Assembly: GCF_013488205.1 (NCBI RefSeq)
Contig: NZ_CP040908.1
Span: 3,675,607-3,739,606 of the forward strand
Origin: Empedobacter falsenii
GTDB lineage: Bacteria; Bacteroidota; Bacteroidia; Flavobacteriales; Weeksellaceae
Length of the DNA: 64,000 nt
Direction of reading: 5' to 3'
Shown here: positions 18,161 through 27,198 of the stretch, piece after piece
Layout: every line of letters starts with the position of its first letter
How positions within the stretch are numbered: position 1 is the first letter of the stretch
Made by a program: the position numbers and the translations under genes
The notes under the pieces: generated by a model
The model's database searches: none
What the model was told of the DNA's origin: nothing
The model's input: the letters and a program-made list of their open reading frames with translations, nothing else

Positions 18161-18289
18161 ATGGAATTACTTTTTGTACTGTTAGTCAATCTTATTTTCT
18201 TTATAATTATGAAAATATTTTATAAAATAAATCCTTGGGAAATCAATAAAATGGTAAAACTTTGGAATCGTAGCTTTGGAGGTATGTAA
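18161..18289 (+). CDS. Possible small membrane protein (42 residues)
   Basis: ATG at 18,161 opens 42 codons. Residues 1-22 (MELLFVLLVNLIFFIIMKIF) form one strong membrane helix, followed by a short basic-aromatic tail (NPWEINKMVKLWNRSFGGM). It lies 29 bases after the paralogue triplet and its stop abuts the end of the convergent flippase-like gene. Single-helix small proteins like this are common, but with no homologue recognised this could be a chance frame. The amino-acid pattern (a helix, then PWE and LWN) is more protein-like than random AT-rich sequence. Confidence 0.35.
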   Translation: MELLFVLLVNLIFFIIMKIFYKINPWEINKMVKLWNRSFGGM

Positions 18290-19309
18290 CTATTGTGTAG
18301 AATCTCGTCGAATTCGTGCGATTTTGTAAATAGCAATCAATCCAAAACTAATCATTGATACAACTTGAGCTATATAAAGGATTAATCCAAAATAATCTCC
18401 AATTGCTCGTCCTTCGTGCTGATCTCCGCCTTTTGCTAAATAAACTGCCGAAAATGCAATCGACATAATATACGGATAAGCCAAACCGCCCGAAACAGGT
18501 AAAATCATTCCTAGAGATCCTGCAATCAATAGGAATAAACCTTCTGGTATTCCAAAATTTTTGGTGTCCGGAAAAGCGAAGAAAACAAGAAAAGTCATTA
18601 AAAAATAACAAATCCAAAGTGCGAAAGAATAAAAAATGAATAAACCTCTTTTTTCTAATTTTGAGATTGATTTTATTCCTTCCCAAAGTCCAAATAGAAA
18701 CGTTTTAATCTTTTCAAAAAACTTTAATTGACTAATCTTTTTCCAGAAAATAGCAATTAATCCAATTCCTAAAACAAGAACTCCAATTGCGATGTAATAT
18801 TTTAAGAAAGAAGGTTCTGTTGTTGGTTGGTGTGCCTTTTCTTTGTTTCCTAATTCAACAAATTTGATGAATGTTTCGTAATTGAAAATAAGTGTTAAAC
18901 CGAAAAATAATCCCAAAAATAAAACGTCAATTACACGTTCTAAAACTACTGTTCCGAAAGATTTCTCAAACGGCACTTTTTCCATTTTATAGAAACTTGT
19001 TGCACGAGCAACTTCACCACTTCGAGGAATGGTCAAATTCATAAAATATGCAAATGCAATAGCCCAAAAACCAGATGAGGTTTGTGTGTTGTAGCCCATC
19101 GGTTTTAGAAGAAGATTCCAACGAGCGGCGCGTATCCAATACGTAAGAATACTGATTGCCATAGATGCAAAAATCCAAAAATAATTGGTTTGTTTTAAAA
19201 CTTTTGCAACTCGTTCGAAATCAATTTGCTTCACTGTTACCACGACAAAAAAAACGGCTAACAATGAAGCAATGATTAAGAAGAGCGATTGTTTGATCTT
19301 ACTCTTCAT
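18290..19309 (-). CDS. YbhN/AglD-like flippase-domain membrane protein (LPG synthase TM family)
   Basis: 339 residues, about eight membrane helices. Motifs of the lysylphosphatidylglycerol-synthase transmembrane (UPF0104) family are present: RAARWNLLLKPMGY, FMNLTIPRSGEVARATSFYK, FEKSFGTVVLERVIDV, and LPVSGGLAYPYIM late in the protein. There is no soluble aminoacyltransferase domain, so it is a transporter- or flippase-like member, possibly for a lipid carrier; the substrate is unknown. It lies 23 bases downstream of panD and is probably cotranscribed. Confidence 0.75.
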   Translation of the reverse strand: MKSKIKQSLFLIIASLLAVFFVVVTVKQIDFERVAKVLKQTNYFWIFASMAISILTYWIRAARWNLLLKPMGYNTQTSSGFWAIAFAYFMNLTIPRSGEVARATSFYKMEKVPFEKSFGTVVLERVIDVLFLGLFFGLTLIFNYETFIKFVELGNKEKAHQPTTEPSFLKYYIAIGVLVLGIGLIAIFWKKISQLKFFEKIKTFLFGLWEGIKSISKLEKRGLFIFYSFALWICYFLMTFLVFFAFPDTKNFGIPEGLFLLIAGSLGMILPVSGGLAYPYIMSIAFSAVYLAKGGDQHEGRAIGDYFGLILYIAQVVSMISFGLIAIYKIARIRRDSTQ

Positions 19310-19332
19310 ATAAATTATTGAAAATTAATTTC

Positions 19333-19680
19333 TTAATCTAAACGATTGTTCTCGTTAGGGAAAACAATTGTTGGTTCGTAGGTTTTGGCTTCCTCAAATT
19401 CCATCATCGCATACGTGATTAAAATGACAGTATCACCTACTTGTACTTTACGTGCCGCTGGTCCATTCAAACAAATTTCTCCACTTCCACGTTTTCCTTT
19501 AATAATGTAAGTTTCAAAACGTTCTCCGTTTTCTTGAACCACAATTTGAATTTTTTGACCAACTACCATATTTGCAGCATCTATCAAATCTTCATCGATT
19601 GTAATACTTCCGATGTAGTTTAATTTTGCGTCTGTTACCTTAACTCTATGTATTTTAGAGTGAAATACTTCTATCATCAT
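19333..19680 (-). CDS. panD: Aspartate 1-decarboxylase (pyruvoyl-dependent)
   Basis: 115 residues, the standard length. [12 protein letters not shown] leads to the self-cleavage site Gly24-Ser25 (YIGSITID); Ser25 becomes the pyruvoyl cofactor. NGPAARK carries the conserved active-site region. It makes beta-alanine from aspartate for pantothenate and CoA. Numbering from the first of two adjacent ATG codons puts the cleavage at 24/25 as in E. coli, supporting that start. The promoter at 19,688-19,716 would give an almost leaderless message. panC lies upstream under its own promoter. Confidence 0.93.
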   Translation of the reverse strand: MMIEVFHSKIHRVKVTDAKLNYIGSITIDEDLIDAANMVVGQKIQIVVQENGERFETYIIKGKRGSGEICLNGPAARKVQVGDTVILITYAMMEFEEAKTYEPTIVFPNENNRLD

Positions 19681-19687
19681 AATTTTG

Positions 19688-19716
19688 CAAAGTTACACTG
19701 AACTTATAAATTTCAA
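19688..19716 (-). promoter_or_regulatory. panD promoter: TTG-N18-TAACTTTG
   Basis: On the minus strand TTG (19,716-19,714) is followed after 18 bases by TAACTTTG (19,695-19,688), an excellent match to the Bacteroidota -33/-7 consensus. The -7 box ends seven bases before the panD ATG, so transcription would start within a few bases of the start codon. Confidence 0.65.
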
Positions 19717-19765
19717 AACCCGTTCCAATATTTTTCGATTGGAGTAAAGGATTTGTTATATTTTA

Positions 19766-20608
19766 TTAAAACTGAATATTATCGATTAAACGTACATCGC
19801 CTGCATAAGCAACGACAAATCCACGAATATGTTTGGCATCAGAAAAATGTTCGATAGACAATAACGTTTCTTCATCTGTGATTTCAAAATATTCTAATTC
19901 GAAAGGAGAATTTTTGAATTCATTTTCGACGAAAGCTTTTACTTCAGCAACATCTTTTCCTTCATTTTTTAGCGTTACAGCTTGCGATAAAATTGAATAA
20001 ATTTGAGGGGCATCCGAAGTTTGTTGCGTTGATAAACGTGCATTTCTTGAACTAAATGCTAAACCAGAATCTGCTCTATGAATTGGCATTGGAACAATTT
20101 CGACATCTAAATTTTCTTGTTTTACCATTTCTTGAATGATACGAATTTGCTGAAAATCTTTCTCTCCAAAATATGCTCTTGTTGGTTGAACTGCTTTGAA
20201 TAATTTGCAAACAATTGTGGCAACTCCATCAAAATGTCCAGGGCGAGAAGCGCCTTCCATCACTTGGTCTATTGTGCCAAAATCGTAATGTTTTGCACCT
20301 TCATTTGCATCATATAAATCCTCAACAGTAGGCATATAGACAAAATCACATCCATTTTTCATTAACAATTCTTTATCATTTTCCTCAGTTCGAGGATATT
20401 TTGCTAAATCTTCTGCATTATTAAATTGTGTCGGATTGACAAAAATGCTGACGATTGTGTAGTCGTTTTGAGCTTTAGAAGCTTTGACTAAAGACATGTG
20501 ACCTTCGTGTAAAGCGCCCATTGTAGGGATAAAGCCAATGGTTTTGTTTTGGTTTTTTAACTCGACGATTGCGGGAGTTAATTTTTCCTTTTCGTTAAAT
20601 ATAACCAT
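19766..20608 (-). CDS. panC: Pantoate-beta-alanine ligase (pantothenate synthetase)
   Basis: 280 residues, normal length. IPTMGALHEGHMSLV contains the HxGH nucleotide-binding motif (His34, His37). FVNPTQFN, YFGEKDFQQI and AFSSRNARL are the usual ATP, pantoate and beta-alanine contacts. It joins pantoate with beta-alanine using ATP, in the step after PanD. A promoter with TTG-N19-TAGCTTTG lies 35 bases upstream. It is divergent from the GT5-like gene, an arrangement I associate with Flavobacteriia. panB is not in the window. Confidence 0.93.
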   Translation of the reverse strand: MVIFNEKEKLTPAIVELKNQNKTIGFIPTMGALHEGHMSLVKASKAQNDYTIVSIFVNPTQFNNAEDLAKYPRTEENDKELLMKNGCDFVYMPTVEDLYDANEGAKHYDFGTIDQVMEGASRPGHFDGVATIVCKLFKAVQPTRAYFGEKDFQQIRIIQEMVKQENLDVEIVPMPIHRADSGLAFSSRNARLSTQQTSDAPQIYSILSQAVTLKNEGKDVAEVKAFVENEFKNSPFELEYFEITDEETLLSIEHFSDAKHIRGFVVAYAGDVRLIDNIQF

Positions 20609-20642
20609 AACATTGATTTGTTAAAAAAAAACTAATATCTCG

Positions 20643-20672
20643 CAAAGCTACTATAAGCAAATAATATATCAA
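20643..20672 (-). promoter_or_regulatory. panC promoter: TTG-N19-TAGCTTTG
   Basis: Minus-strand TTG at 20,672-20,670, 19 bases, then TAGCTTTG at 20,650-20,643. Both elements match the Bacteroidota consensus and sit 35 bases upstream of the panC ATG. The -33 side lies just before the divergent -7 box of the GT5-like gene, so the two promoters are back to back. Confidence 0.65.
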
Positions 20673-20682
20673 CATTTTTTTG

Positions 20683-20690
20683 TAAATTTG
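20683..20690 (+). promoter_or_regulatory. Putative -7 element (TAAATTTG) for the GT5-like gene
   Basis: Exact TAnnTTTG match 36 bases upstream of the ATG at 20,727. No TTG at the ideal -33 position. It lies within about 10 bases of the panC -33 element on the other strand. Confidence 0.5.
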
Positions 20691-20726
20691 TGCCTTATTA
20701 TTCATTAGGAAAAGAGAGTAGAAATT

Positions 20727-21539
20727 ATGGAAGGAAAGCGCATATTGTATGTAACAACAGAAATGGTACCTTACTTTCCTGAAAATCCGATGTCTTCACA
20801 AGCATTAGATTTGCCAAAAATCATGCAAAGTAGTGGCGCAGATGTAAGAATCTTTATGCCAAGATTTGGAGCAATTAACGAAAGAAGACACCAATTACAC
20901 GAAGTAATACGACTTTCAGGTATGAACATGATTATTAATGATTTGGATCAACCATTAATCATTAAAGTCGCTTCTGTTCCAGGAGAAAGACTACAAGTGT
21001 ATTTTATTGATAACGAAGAATATTTCAAACGTAAAGAAGTTTATGGAGAAGATAATGGATTATTTTCTGATAACGACGAGCGTTCTATTTTCTTCGCAAA
21101 AGGAGTTTTAGAGACAGTAAAAAAATTAAACTGGAAACCAGATGTTGTTCACGTAATGGGTTGGATGTCTAGTTTAGTACCATTGTATCTAAAAAAATAT
21201 TATTCTGACGATCCTTTCTTTCAAGATGCGAAAGTTGTTGTTTCTTTATTTGACAACGGATTTGAAGGAGAATTAGATAACGAATTAGTTAAAAAATTAG
21301 CTTTTGATAAGGTAGAAGCTGATGTACAAACATATTTAGAAAAACCTACACATTTGGGTATGATTCAAGCTTCTTTACAATATGCAGATGCAGTTGCGAA
21401 AGGAGAAGAGATGATTCCAGAAGATGTGAAAAACTATATCAACCAACAAAATATTCCTCTATTAGACTATTGTTCTAAAGAACAAGCAAAAGAAGTTTAC
21501 AATAACTTCTATCTTGAGGAAGTAATGAACTCTAATTAA
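20727..21539 (+). CDS. Glycogen/starch synthase N-terminal domain protein (orphan GT5 half)
   Basis: 270 residues matching only the N-terminal GT-B half of GT5 glycogen synthase: RILYVTTEMVPYFPE at the start, MPRFGAINERRHQLHEV, NDERSIFFAKGVLET, and PDVVHVMGWMSSLVPLYLK. The ADP-glucose-binding KxGGL motif is missing (the region reads MSSQALDLPK), and the C-terminal Rossmann half with the catalytic acid is absent. It is therefore unlikely to make glycogen alone. I know the same stand-alone half next to panC in other Flavobacteriia, so this is a conserved family and not a fresh truncation. The function is unknown. Confidence 0.8.
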   Translation: MEGKRILYVTTEMVPYFPENPMSSQALDLPKIMQSSGADVRIFMPRFGAINERRHQLHEVIRLSGMNMIINDLDQPLIIKVASVPGERLQVYFIDNEEYFKRKEVYGEDNGLFSDNDERSIFFAKGVLETVKKLNWKPDVVHVMGWMSSLVPLYLKKYYSDDPFFQDAKVVVSLFDNGFEGELDNELVKKLAFDKVEADVQTYLEKPTHLGMIQASLQYADAVAKGEEMIPEDVKNYINQQNIPLLDYCSKEQAKEVYNNFYLEEVMNSN

Positions 21540-21554
21540 AATCTGTTTAGATTA

Positions 21555-23165
21555 ATGAAAAAATTTTTGAATGTCCTTTCTGTGTCTGTTGCAATGATGA
21601 TTGGAATGGGAGCAATTGTTTCGTGTGAGAATGAAACACTAGGATTAGATAACAATGTGATTAGAGGTGAGGCAGAAGGAAATGTAAAATCCTTAGATGT
21701 TATTGCTTTTAATGCAAATTTTGATACGCTTCGTACAGATAAATTTGTACTTCAAAATGGAGCTTTTGGTGTGTACAACGAACCAATTTTTGGTTCTACA
21801 TCCTCTAAGTTTTATACACAAATTAGACCTTCGTCTATTGGTGATCAGGATTTTGGAACAGAACCTAAAGTAGATTCTGTGAATTTGGTAATTCCAGTTT
21901 ATTACAACACGACTAAAGATCCAATTTCTAAAGATACGATCAATCTTTCTAAACCAGGAGAGAAACCAAAAGATACAGATACAATCCAAATTACAACAAA
22001 GTATGCAGTAGATTCTTTGTATGGTAATAAGGATTTGACAATGACGTTGAAAATTAAAGACATTAATACGGTTTTATACAAAGACACAAAATATTTTTCA
22101 ACATTAAGTGGACTTGAGACGCCAATTTCTGTTAATTCAAGAGTAATTGGAAAAGCTACAATCGGAAAAACAGTAACAGGAAAAGTTGTTAAACAAAAAA
22201 CTGGAACTTCTAATATTTCTGAGGTTGTTCCTGGTTACAAAGTTTCTTTAGATCCAGATTATTTTGACGAAAAAATTATTAAAAATGCTAAAACAGGATT
22301 ACTTTCTGATTACGCAACATTTATTCGTGAAAATATCAAAGGTTTAGAGTTTTCTGTAGAAGAATCAAATGGATTTATTGTCAATTTTAATCCAAATAAA
22401 ATTGACTTGAATATGTATTATTCTAAAAAGAATCCAACTGAAAAAAAAGATACTGATACTGATTATAAAGAACGTGTAAGTGTTACTTATGCTTTTGATA
22501 TGACAAATCAGTGGAATTCTGGTACTGCAAATAATGCAAATATTATTGCTTCTCAAATTGTGAACAATGCAGTAGGTTCAACTTATTCTACAATCAAACC
22601 TGATGAAGTGAATGGTGATGCAAGATTGTATTTAAGCGGAATGAGTGGGAATTATGCAAAATTAAGAATCAATCAAACGCAATTAGATGAATTAAAATCT
22701 GAGATGACAAAAAGTAACATTGTGATTCTTGGTGCAAAATTAAAATTCTATATTGATGGTTCTACAGGTTTCCCAAAACCACCTTATTTAGTTGCTTGGA
22801 ATAATTACAAAAAAGATGATAAAGTTATAAATGAATTGTATGCAGACGTTTTAGAATTCTATAATGCATATCCTACATCAGTTCACTTTAATCCTATTGT
22901 AAAAGGAGATACTGATTATTATACAATTGATATCACGAAACATCTAAAAAGCATGTTAGAGAAAGGAAATGAGTTTAAAGATCAAACGATGTTTATTACA
23001 ATGGGTAATTTTATAACATCTGTTAGTTATGCAACAACTATTAATAGTACAAATCCTTATCAAAATAATAGAGCTTATAATCCATACAGAATTGTTTTAC
23101 ATGGAAATAATTCGGAAGTAGCGGATAAAAAATTGAAATTATTGGTATATTACTCTCAAAAATAG
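21555..23165 (+). CDS. DUF4270 family lipoprotein
   Basis: 536 residues. Lipoprotein signal with lipobox AIVSC (Cys25), then the DUF4270 body: FNANFDTLRTDKFVLQNGAFGVYNEPIFGSTSSKFYTQIRP, several beta-strand-rich stretches and a C-terminal IVLHGNN...KLLVYYSQK. Predicted to sit in the outer membrane or on the surface; function unknown. It starts 15 bases after the GT5-half gene and is followed 45 bases later by glmS, an order I know from related genomes. An Asp/Lys/Thr-rich linker (about residues 115-140) is low complexity. Confidence 0.8.
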   Translation: MKKFLNVLSVSVAMMIGMGAIVSCENETLGLDNNVIRGEAEGNVKSLDVIAFNANFDTLRTDKFVLQNGAFGVYNEPIFGSTSSKFYTQIRPSSIGDQDFGTEPKVDSVNLVIPVYYNTTKDPISKDTINLSKPGEKPKDTDTIQITTKYAVDSLYGNKDLTMTLKIKDINTVLYKDTKYFSTLSGLETPISVNSRVIGKATIGKTVTGKVVKQKTGTSNISEVVPGYKVSLDPDYFDEKIIKNAKTGLLSDYATFIRENIKGLEFSVEESNGFIVNFNPNKIDLNMYYSKKNPTEKKDTDTDYKERVSVTYAFDMTNQWNSGTANNANIIASQIVNNAVGSTYSTIKPDEVNGDARLYLSGMSGNYAKLRINQTQLDELKSEMTKSNIVILGAKLKFYIDGSTGFPKPPYLVAWNNYKKDDKVINELYADVLEFYNAYPTSVHFNPIVKGDTDYYTIDITKHLKSMLEKGNEFKDQTMFITMGNFITSVSYATTINSTNPYQNNRAYNPYRIVLHGNNSEVADKKLKLLVYYSQK

Positions 23166-23210
23166 GGCGTATTATATTTAACGAATTTAACTAAAATACT
23201 ATAAAATATT

Positions 23211-25058
23211 ATGTGTGGAATTGTAGGATATATTGGACATCGCGAAGCGTACCCAATTATTATTAATGGACTAAAAAGACTAGAATATCGTGGATATGAT
23301 AGTGCAGGTTTAGTTCTTTCTACTGGTACCGATTTTGAATTGGTAAAAACAAAAGGAAAAGTTTCAGATTTAGAAGATAAATCAGCAAATTTAGATAAAA
23401 CACCTCATTTAGGAATTGGGCATACACGTTGGGCAACACATGGTGTTCCAAATGATGTAAACTCTCATCCTCATATGTCTAATAATGGACGTTTGGTATT
23501 GGTTCATAACGGAATTATTGAAAATTATGAATCAATCAAACAATTATTAAAAGACAAAGGGTACGTTTTTCATAGTGATACAGATACAGAAGTTTTAGTA
23601 AACTTTATTCAATTATTTCAAGAAGAACAAAACTTAAATTTAACTGATGCAGTTCGTTTAGCTTTGAATGAAGTGATTGGAGCTTATGCAATTGCAGTTT
23701 TAGACAAAGAAGAAGCAAATACAATTGTTGTAGGACGTTTAGGTTCTCCATTGGCAATTGGTATTGGAGAAAACGAATTTTTTGTAGCTTCTGATGCTTC
23801 TCCGTTTATCGAGTTTACAAAAGATGCGGTTTATTTGGAAGATGGTGACATGGCAACAATTACTTTAGACAAAGAAGTTGATGTACGCACAATCCAAAAT
23901 AACGAAGCGGTTTCTTTAGATGTTCAAGAGTTACAATTAAATATCGAAGCGATTGAAAAAGGTGGTTACGAGCATTTCATGTTAAAAGAAATCAACGAAC
24001 AACCTCGTTCTATTCGTGATACAATGCGTGGACGTTTATTAGTAGACGAAGGCGTTATCAAAATGGCTGGTATTTGGGATCATCAAGAAAAATTCTTGAA
24101 TGCAAAACGTATCATCATTGTTGCATGTGGAACTTCTTATCATGCAGGTTTAGTTGCAGAATATATGATCGAAGATTTCGCTCGTATTCCTGTAGAAGTA
24201 GAATATGCATCAGAGTTCCGTTACCGTAATCCAATCATCAATAAACACGATGTCGTGATTGCAATTTCTCAATCTGGAGAAACAGCAGATACATTGGCAG
24301 CACTTAAATTAGCAAAAGAGGCTGGAGCATTTATCTTCGGAATTAATAATGTTGTAGGTTCTTCTATTGCTCGTATTACAGATGCAGGTGCTTATACACA
24401 CGCAGGACCAGAAATTGGTGTTGCATCAACAAAAGCATTTACAGCTCAGTTAACAATTTTAGCATTGATTGCCTTAAAATTAGGTAAACACAATGGAGAA
24501 TTATCAACAGAAAAATTCACGTTGTTAACACGCGAATTAGAGCGTATTCCAGATTTAGTTCAACAAATTTTAGACAACTGTGAAGGTGTTGTTGATCAAA
24601 TCGCAGAAAAATACAAAGACAACAGAAATGCAATTTATTTAGGACGTGGATATAACTATCCATCGGCTTTAGAAGGAGCATTAAAATTGAAAGAAATTTC
24701 ATATATCCACGCAGAAGGTTATCCAGCAGCAGAAATGAAGCACGGACCAATCGCCTTATTGGACGAAAATATGCCAGTTATTGTTATTGCAACGAAAAAA
24801 GGTTATTACGAAAAAGTAGTTTCTAATATTCAAGAAATTAAATCTCGTAGCGCTAAAGTAATTGCAATCGTTAATGATGGTGACGAGCAAGTAACTGCTA
24901 TGGCAGATGATTACGTGGTAATCCCAGAAACAGCAGAAGAATTCTCTCCAATCTTAACAGCTATTCCATTACAATTATTATCATATTGGATTGCCGTTAA
25001 ATTAGGTAAGAATGTAGATCAGCCTCGTAACTTGGCAAAATCTGTTACTGTAGAGTAA
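23211..25058 (+). CDS. glmS: Glutamine-fructose-6-phosphate aminotransferase (isomerizing)
   Basis: 615 residues, full length. Class II glutamine amidotransferase domain with Cys2 as nucleophile (MCGIVGYIGHREAY), then two SIS isomerase domains (VACGTSYHAGLVAEYMIE, SQSGETADTLAAL, and the C-terminal RNLAKSVTVE). It makes glucosamine-6-phosphate from fructose-6-phosphate and glutamine, the entry step for UDP-GlcNAc used in peptidoglycan, lipid A and the polysaccharides encoded here. No glmS ribozyme is expected or seen upstream. It is followed by a strong terminator. Confidence 0.96.
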   Translation: MCGIVGYIGHREAYPIIINGLKRLEYRGYDSAGLVLSTGTDFELVKTKGKVSDLEDKSANLDKTPHLGIGHTRWATHGVPNDVNSHPHMSNNGRLVLVHNGIIENYESIKQLLKDKGYVFHSDTDTEVLVNFIQLFQEEQNLNLTDAVRLALNEVIGAYAIAVLDKEEANTIVVGRLGSPLAIGIGENEFFVASDASPFIEFTKDAVYLEDGDMATITLDKEVDVRTIQNNEAVSLDVQELQLNIEAIEKGGYEHFMLKEINEQPRSIRDTMRGRLLVDEGVIKMAGIWDHQEKFLNAKRIIIVACGTSYHAGLVAEYMIEDFARIPVEVEYASEFRYRNPIINKHDVVIAISQSGETADTLAALKLAKEAGAFIFGINNVVGSSIARITDAGAYTHAGPEIGVASTKAFTAQLTILALIALKLGKHNGELSTEKFTLLTRELERIPDLVQQILDNCEGVVDQIAEKYKDNRNAIYLGRGYNYPSALEGALKLKEISYIHAEGYPAAEMKHGPIALLDENMPVIVIATKKGYYEKVVSNIQEIKSRSAKVIAIVNDGDEQVTAMADDYVVIPETAEEFSPILTAIPLQLLSYWIAVKLGKNVDQPRNLAKSVTVE

Positions 25059-25083
25059 AAATTATTACAGAGTTAATATATTT

Positions 25084-25115
25084 AAGGGATGATGTTTTAA
25101 AATCATCCCTTTTTC
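25084..25115 (+). terminator. Rho-independent terminator after glmS
   Basis: AAGGGATGAT and ATCATCCCTT pair perfectly over 10 bp with an 8-base loop, followed by a T-run, 26 bases after the glmS stop. Confidence 0.88.
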
Positions 25116-25160
25116 ATTTATAAGTTTAAATTAATTATTAATTTCACAAAAAATAACATC

Positions 25161-25748
25161 ATGTTTACAGGAATCGTAGAAGGAGTAGGAAAGCTTATTA
25201 AAGCGGAGAAAGATCAATCTAATTTACATTTATGGATTGAGGCTGATTTTTGTGATGAATTAAAAATTGATCAAAGTGTTGCACATAATGGAGTTTGTTT
25301 AACAGTTGTTGATTTCAAAGATGGGCTTTACAAAGTCACTGCTATAGAGGAAACGCTACAAAAAACAAATTTTAACACATTAAAAAACGGTGATTTAATC
25401 AATTTAGAACGATGTTTGCAATTCAATGGTCGTATCGATGGTCACATTGTGCAGGGTCATGTAGATCAAACCGGAAAAATTGTTTCGATAGAAAACCAAA
25501 ATGGTAGCTTTTTTGTTACAGTAGAATATGATGAAGCATCGTCTGGAAATGTTACAGTAGAAAAAGGTTCGATTTGTCTTAACGGAATTAGTTTAACAGT
25601 TGTTGACAGTAAAGTAGGGCAGTTTTCGGTTGCAATTATTCCATATACTTGGGAGTTTACAAACCTTAATCAAGTGAAAGTTGGCGATACAATGAATTTA
25701 GAATTTGATATCTTAGGAAAATACGTCAAAAGATTATTCCAAAAATAA
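25161..25748 (+). CDS. ribE: Riboflavin synthase subunit alpha
   Basis: 195 residues made of two tandem lumazine-binding beta-barrels. Repeat 1 has MFTGIVEGVG and VAHNGVCLTVVD; repeat 2 has GHIVQGHVDQTGKI and SICLNGISLTVVD. It dismutates two 6,7-dimethyl-8-ribityllumazine molecules to riboflavin. Length and the MFTGIVE start are standard. I see no FMN riboswitch in the 46 bases between the glmS terminator and the start. The sensor kinase gene begins one base after its stop, so they are probably one transcript. Confidence 0.93.
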   Translation: MFTGIVEGVGKLIKAEKDQSNLHLWIEADFCDELKIDQSVAHNGVCLTVVDFKDGLYKVTAIEETLQKTNFNTLKNGDLINLERCLQFNGRIDGHIVQGHVDQTGKIVSIENQNGSFFVTVEYDEASSGNVTVEKGSICLNGISLTVVDSKVGQFSVAIIPYTWEFTNLNQVKVGDTMNLEFDILGKYVKRLFQK

Positions 25749-25749
25749 A

Positions 25750-27198
25750 ATGATTAGAAAAAAAAATAACCTATCGCTACCCGTTCGTATTATCATTTAT
25801 ATGGTAACGATTTTGTTATTTACAGCAGGAGCTATCTTGCTGATTACTGCCAATCATTTCAATGCACAAACTAAACAATATCACGAAGATATTCTCAAAC
25901 GAAAAGTTAGAGCGGTAGAATCTGCGATAGATTATGAAATGGATAATTACCCTGGGATAGCAAGCAAAGATAATATTCATGACATTTTAGAAGATGGTTT
26001 TCTTCGCATTGCTGATATCAATAAAACCGATATTGTAATTTATGATTTGCGTGGTAATAAAATTTTAACCACACAGCCAGTTTCAACGACTTATGATGTT
26101 TTACCTCAGAAAATATTAGACCAACTACAAAAATCAAATGATTTTATTGTAACCAATAAAGATACGGCTTACGATAACAATGTTTATTCGTCTTATAGTC
26201 ATATCAAAAATTATTACAACGAAAATATTGCTGTTCTCTGTCTACCTTATCAATCTAACCAAGATTTTTTACAACAAGACATGTTTACATTAATTGGTAG
26301 TTATGGATTGGCTTTTGGAGTTATTCTTTTGTTTGGAACATTTGCGGTCTATTTTGTTACTAAACGTACGCTTAATAAACTTTGGTCGTTTGCAGATCGT
26401 ATTCGCGAAACAGAAGTTATTGTAAACAATATGCCGATTCGTTACGATGGTAACGATGAAATAAAGGTTCTGGTAGATTCTTATAATGATATGTTGTACC
26501 GATTGCGGGAACAATCAGATTTGTTGGCTAAACAAGAACGTGAAGAAGCCTGGAGAGATTTTGCAAAACAAGTGGCGCATGAAATCAAAAATCCATTAAC
26601 ACCAATGCGATTAATGATTCAGAATTATATGCGAAAATTTGATATCAATGATCCGAATCTTGAAGAAAAGACGATGCGAACAACTAATATTTTATTGCAA
26701 CAAATTGATACCATCTCTGCGATAGCCGAAGCTTTTTCAGATTTTGCTAAAATGCCTTCTCGTAAAGACGAAAAAATAGATGTGGTTGATGTTATCAAAA
26801 ATACCCTTTTTGTATTTCCGATGGAATTTATAGAATTTAATTATTCGCCTAACATCATCATGATGCGTTTTGATAAACAATATATGAATCGAATTATTAC
26901 CAATATTACTAAGAATGCGTTTCAATCTATTCCACAATCTCGTACAGCAAAAGTGAGAGTAGATGTGGCGTTAGTTAAAGATTTTCTTCATATCACCATT
27001 CAAGATAATGGGAATGGAATTCCTATCGAATCACAAGATTCTATTTTTGTTCCGAAATTTACAACAAAGAATAGTGGAATGGGAATTGGTTTGCCAATGG
27101 TGAAAAAAATTATTGACGATTATGACGGATCAATTCGTTTCGAAACCGAAATTTCTGTCGGTACAACATTCTACATTTTGATTCCTTACAATGAATAG
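25750..27198 (+). CDS. Membrane sensor histidine kinase (HAMP, HisKA, HATPase)
   Basis: 482 residues. Two membrane helices (about 11-33 and 181-203) flank a periplasmic sensor region of about 145 residues. A HAMP linker (about 205-258) and a HisKA domain with the phospho-acceptor His277 in the H box (AKQVAHEIKNPLTPMRL) follow, then a HATPase domain with NAFQSIP, DNGNGIP, KFTTKNSGMGIGLPMVKKI. The HEIKNPLTP motif and order resemble NtrY-like nitrogen/stress kinases. No response regulator is adjacent, so the partner is unknown. Coupled to ribE (1-base gap) and trmN6 (8-base overlap). Confidence 0.88.
   Translation: MIRKKNNLSLPVRIIIYMVTILLFTAGAILLITANHFNAQTKQYHEDILKRKVRAVESAIDYEMDNYPGIASKDNIHDILEDGFLRIADINKTDIVIYDLRGNKILTTQPVSTTYDVLPQKILDQLQKSNDFIVTNKDTAYDNNVYSSYSHIKNYYNENIAVLCLPYQSNQDFLQQDMFTLIGSYGLAFGVILLFGTFAVYFVTKRTLNKLWSFADRIRETEVIVNNMPIRYDGNDEIKVLVDSYNDMLYRLREQSDLLAKQEREEAWRDFAKQVAHEIKNPLTPMRLMIQNYMRKFDINDPNLEEKTMRTTNILLQQIDTISAIAEAFSDFAKMPSRKDEKIDVVDVIKNTLFVFPMEFIEFNYSPNIIMMRFDKQYMNRIITNITKNAFQSIPQSRTAKVRVDVALVKDFLHITIQDNGNGIPIESQDSIFVPKFTTKNSGMGIGLPMVKKIIDDYDGSIRFETEISVGTTFYILIPYNE

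Noticed and set aside
20727..21539. Complete glycogen synthase (glgA)
   Set aside because: The C-terminal catalytic half and the donor-binding motif are missing, so the enzyme name would mislead.
25115..25160. FMN riboswitch before ribE
   Set aside because: The gap after the glmS terminator is too short and none of the conserved FMN riboswitch elements is visible.
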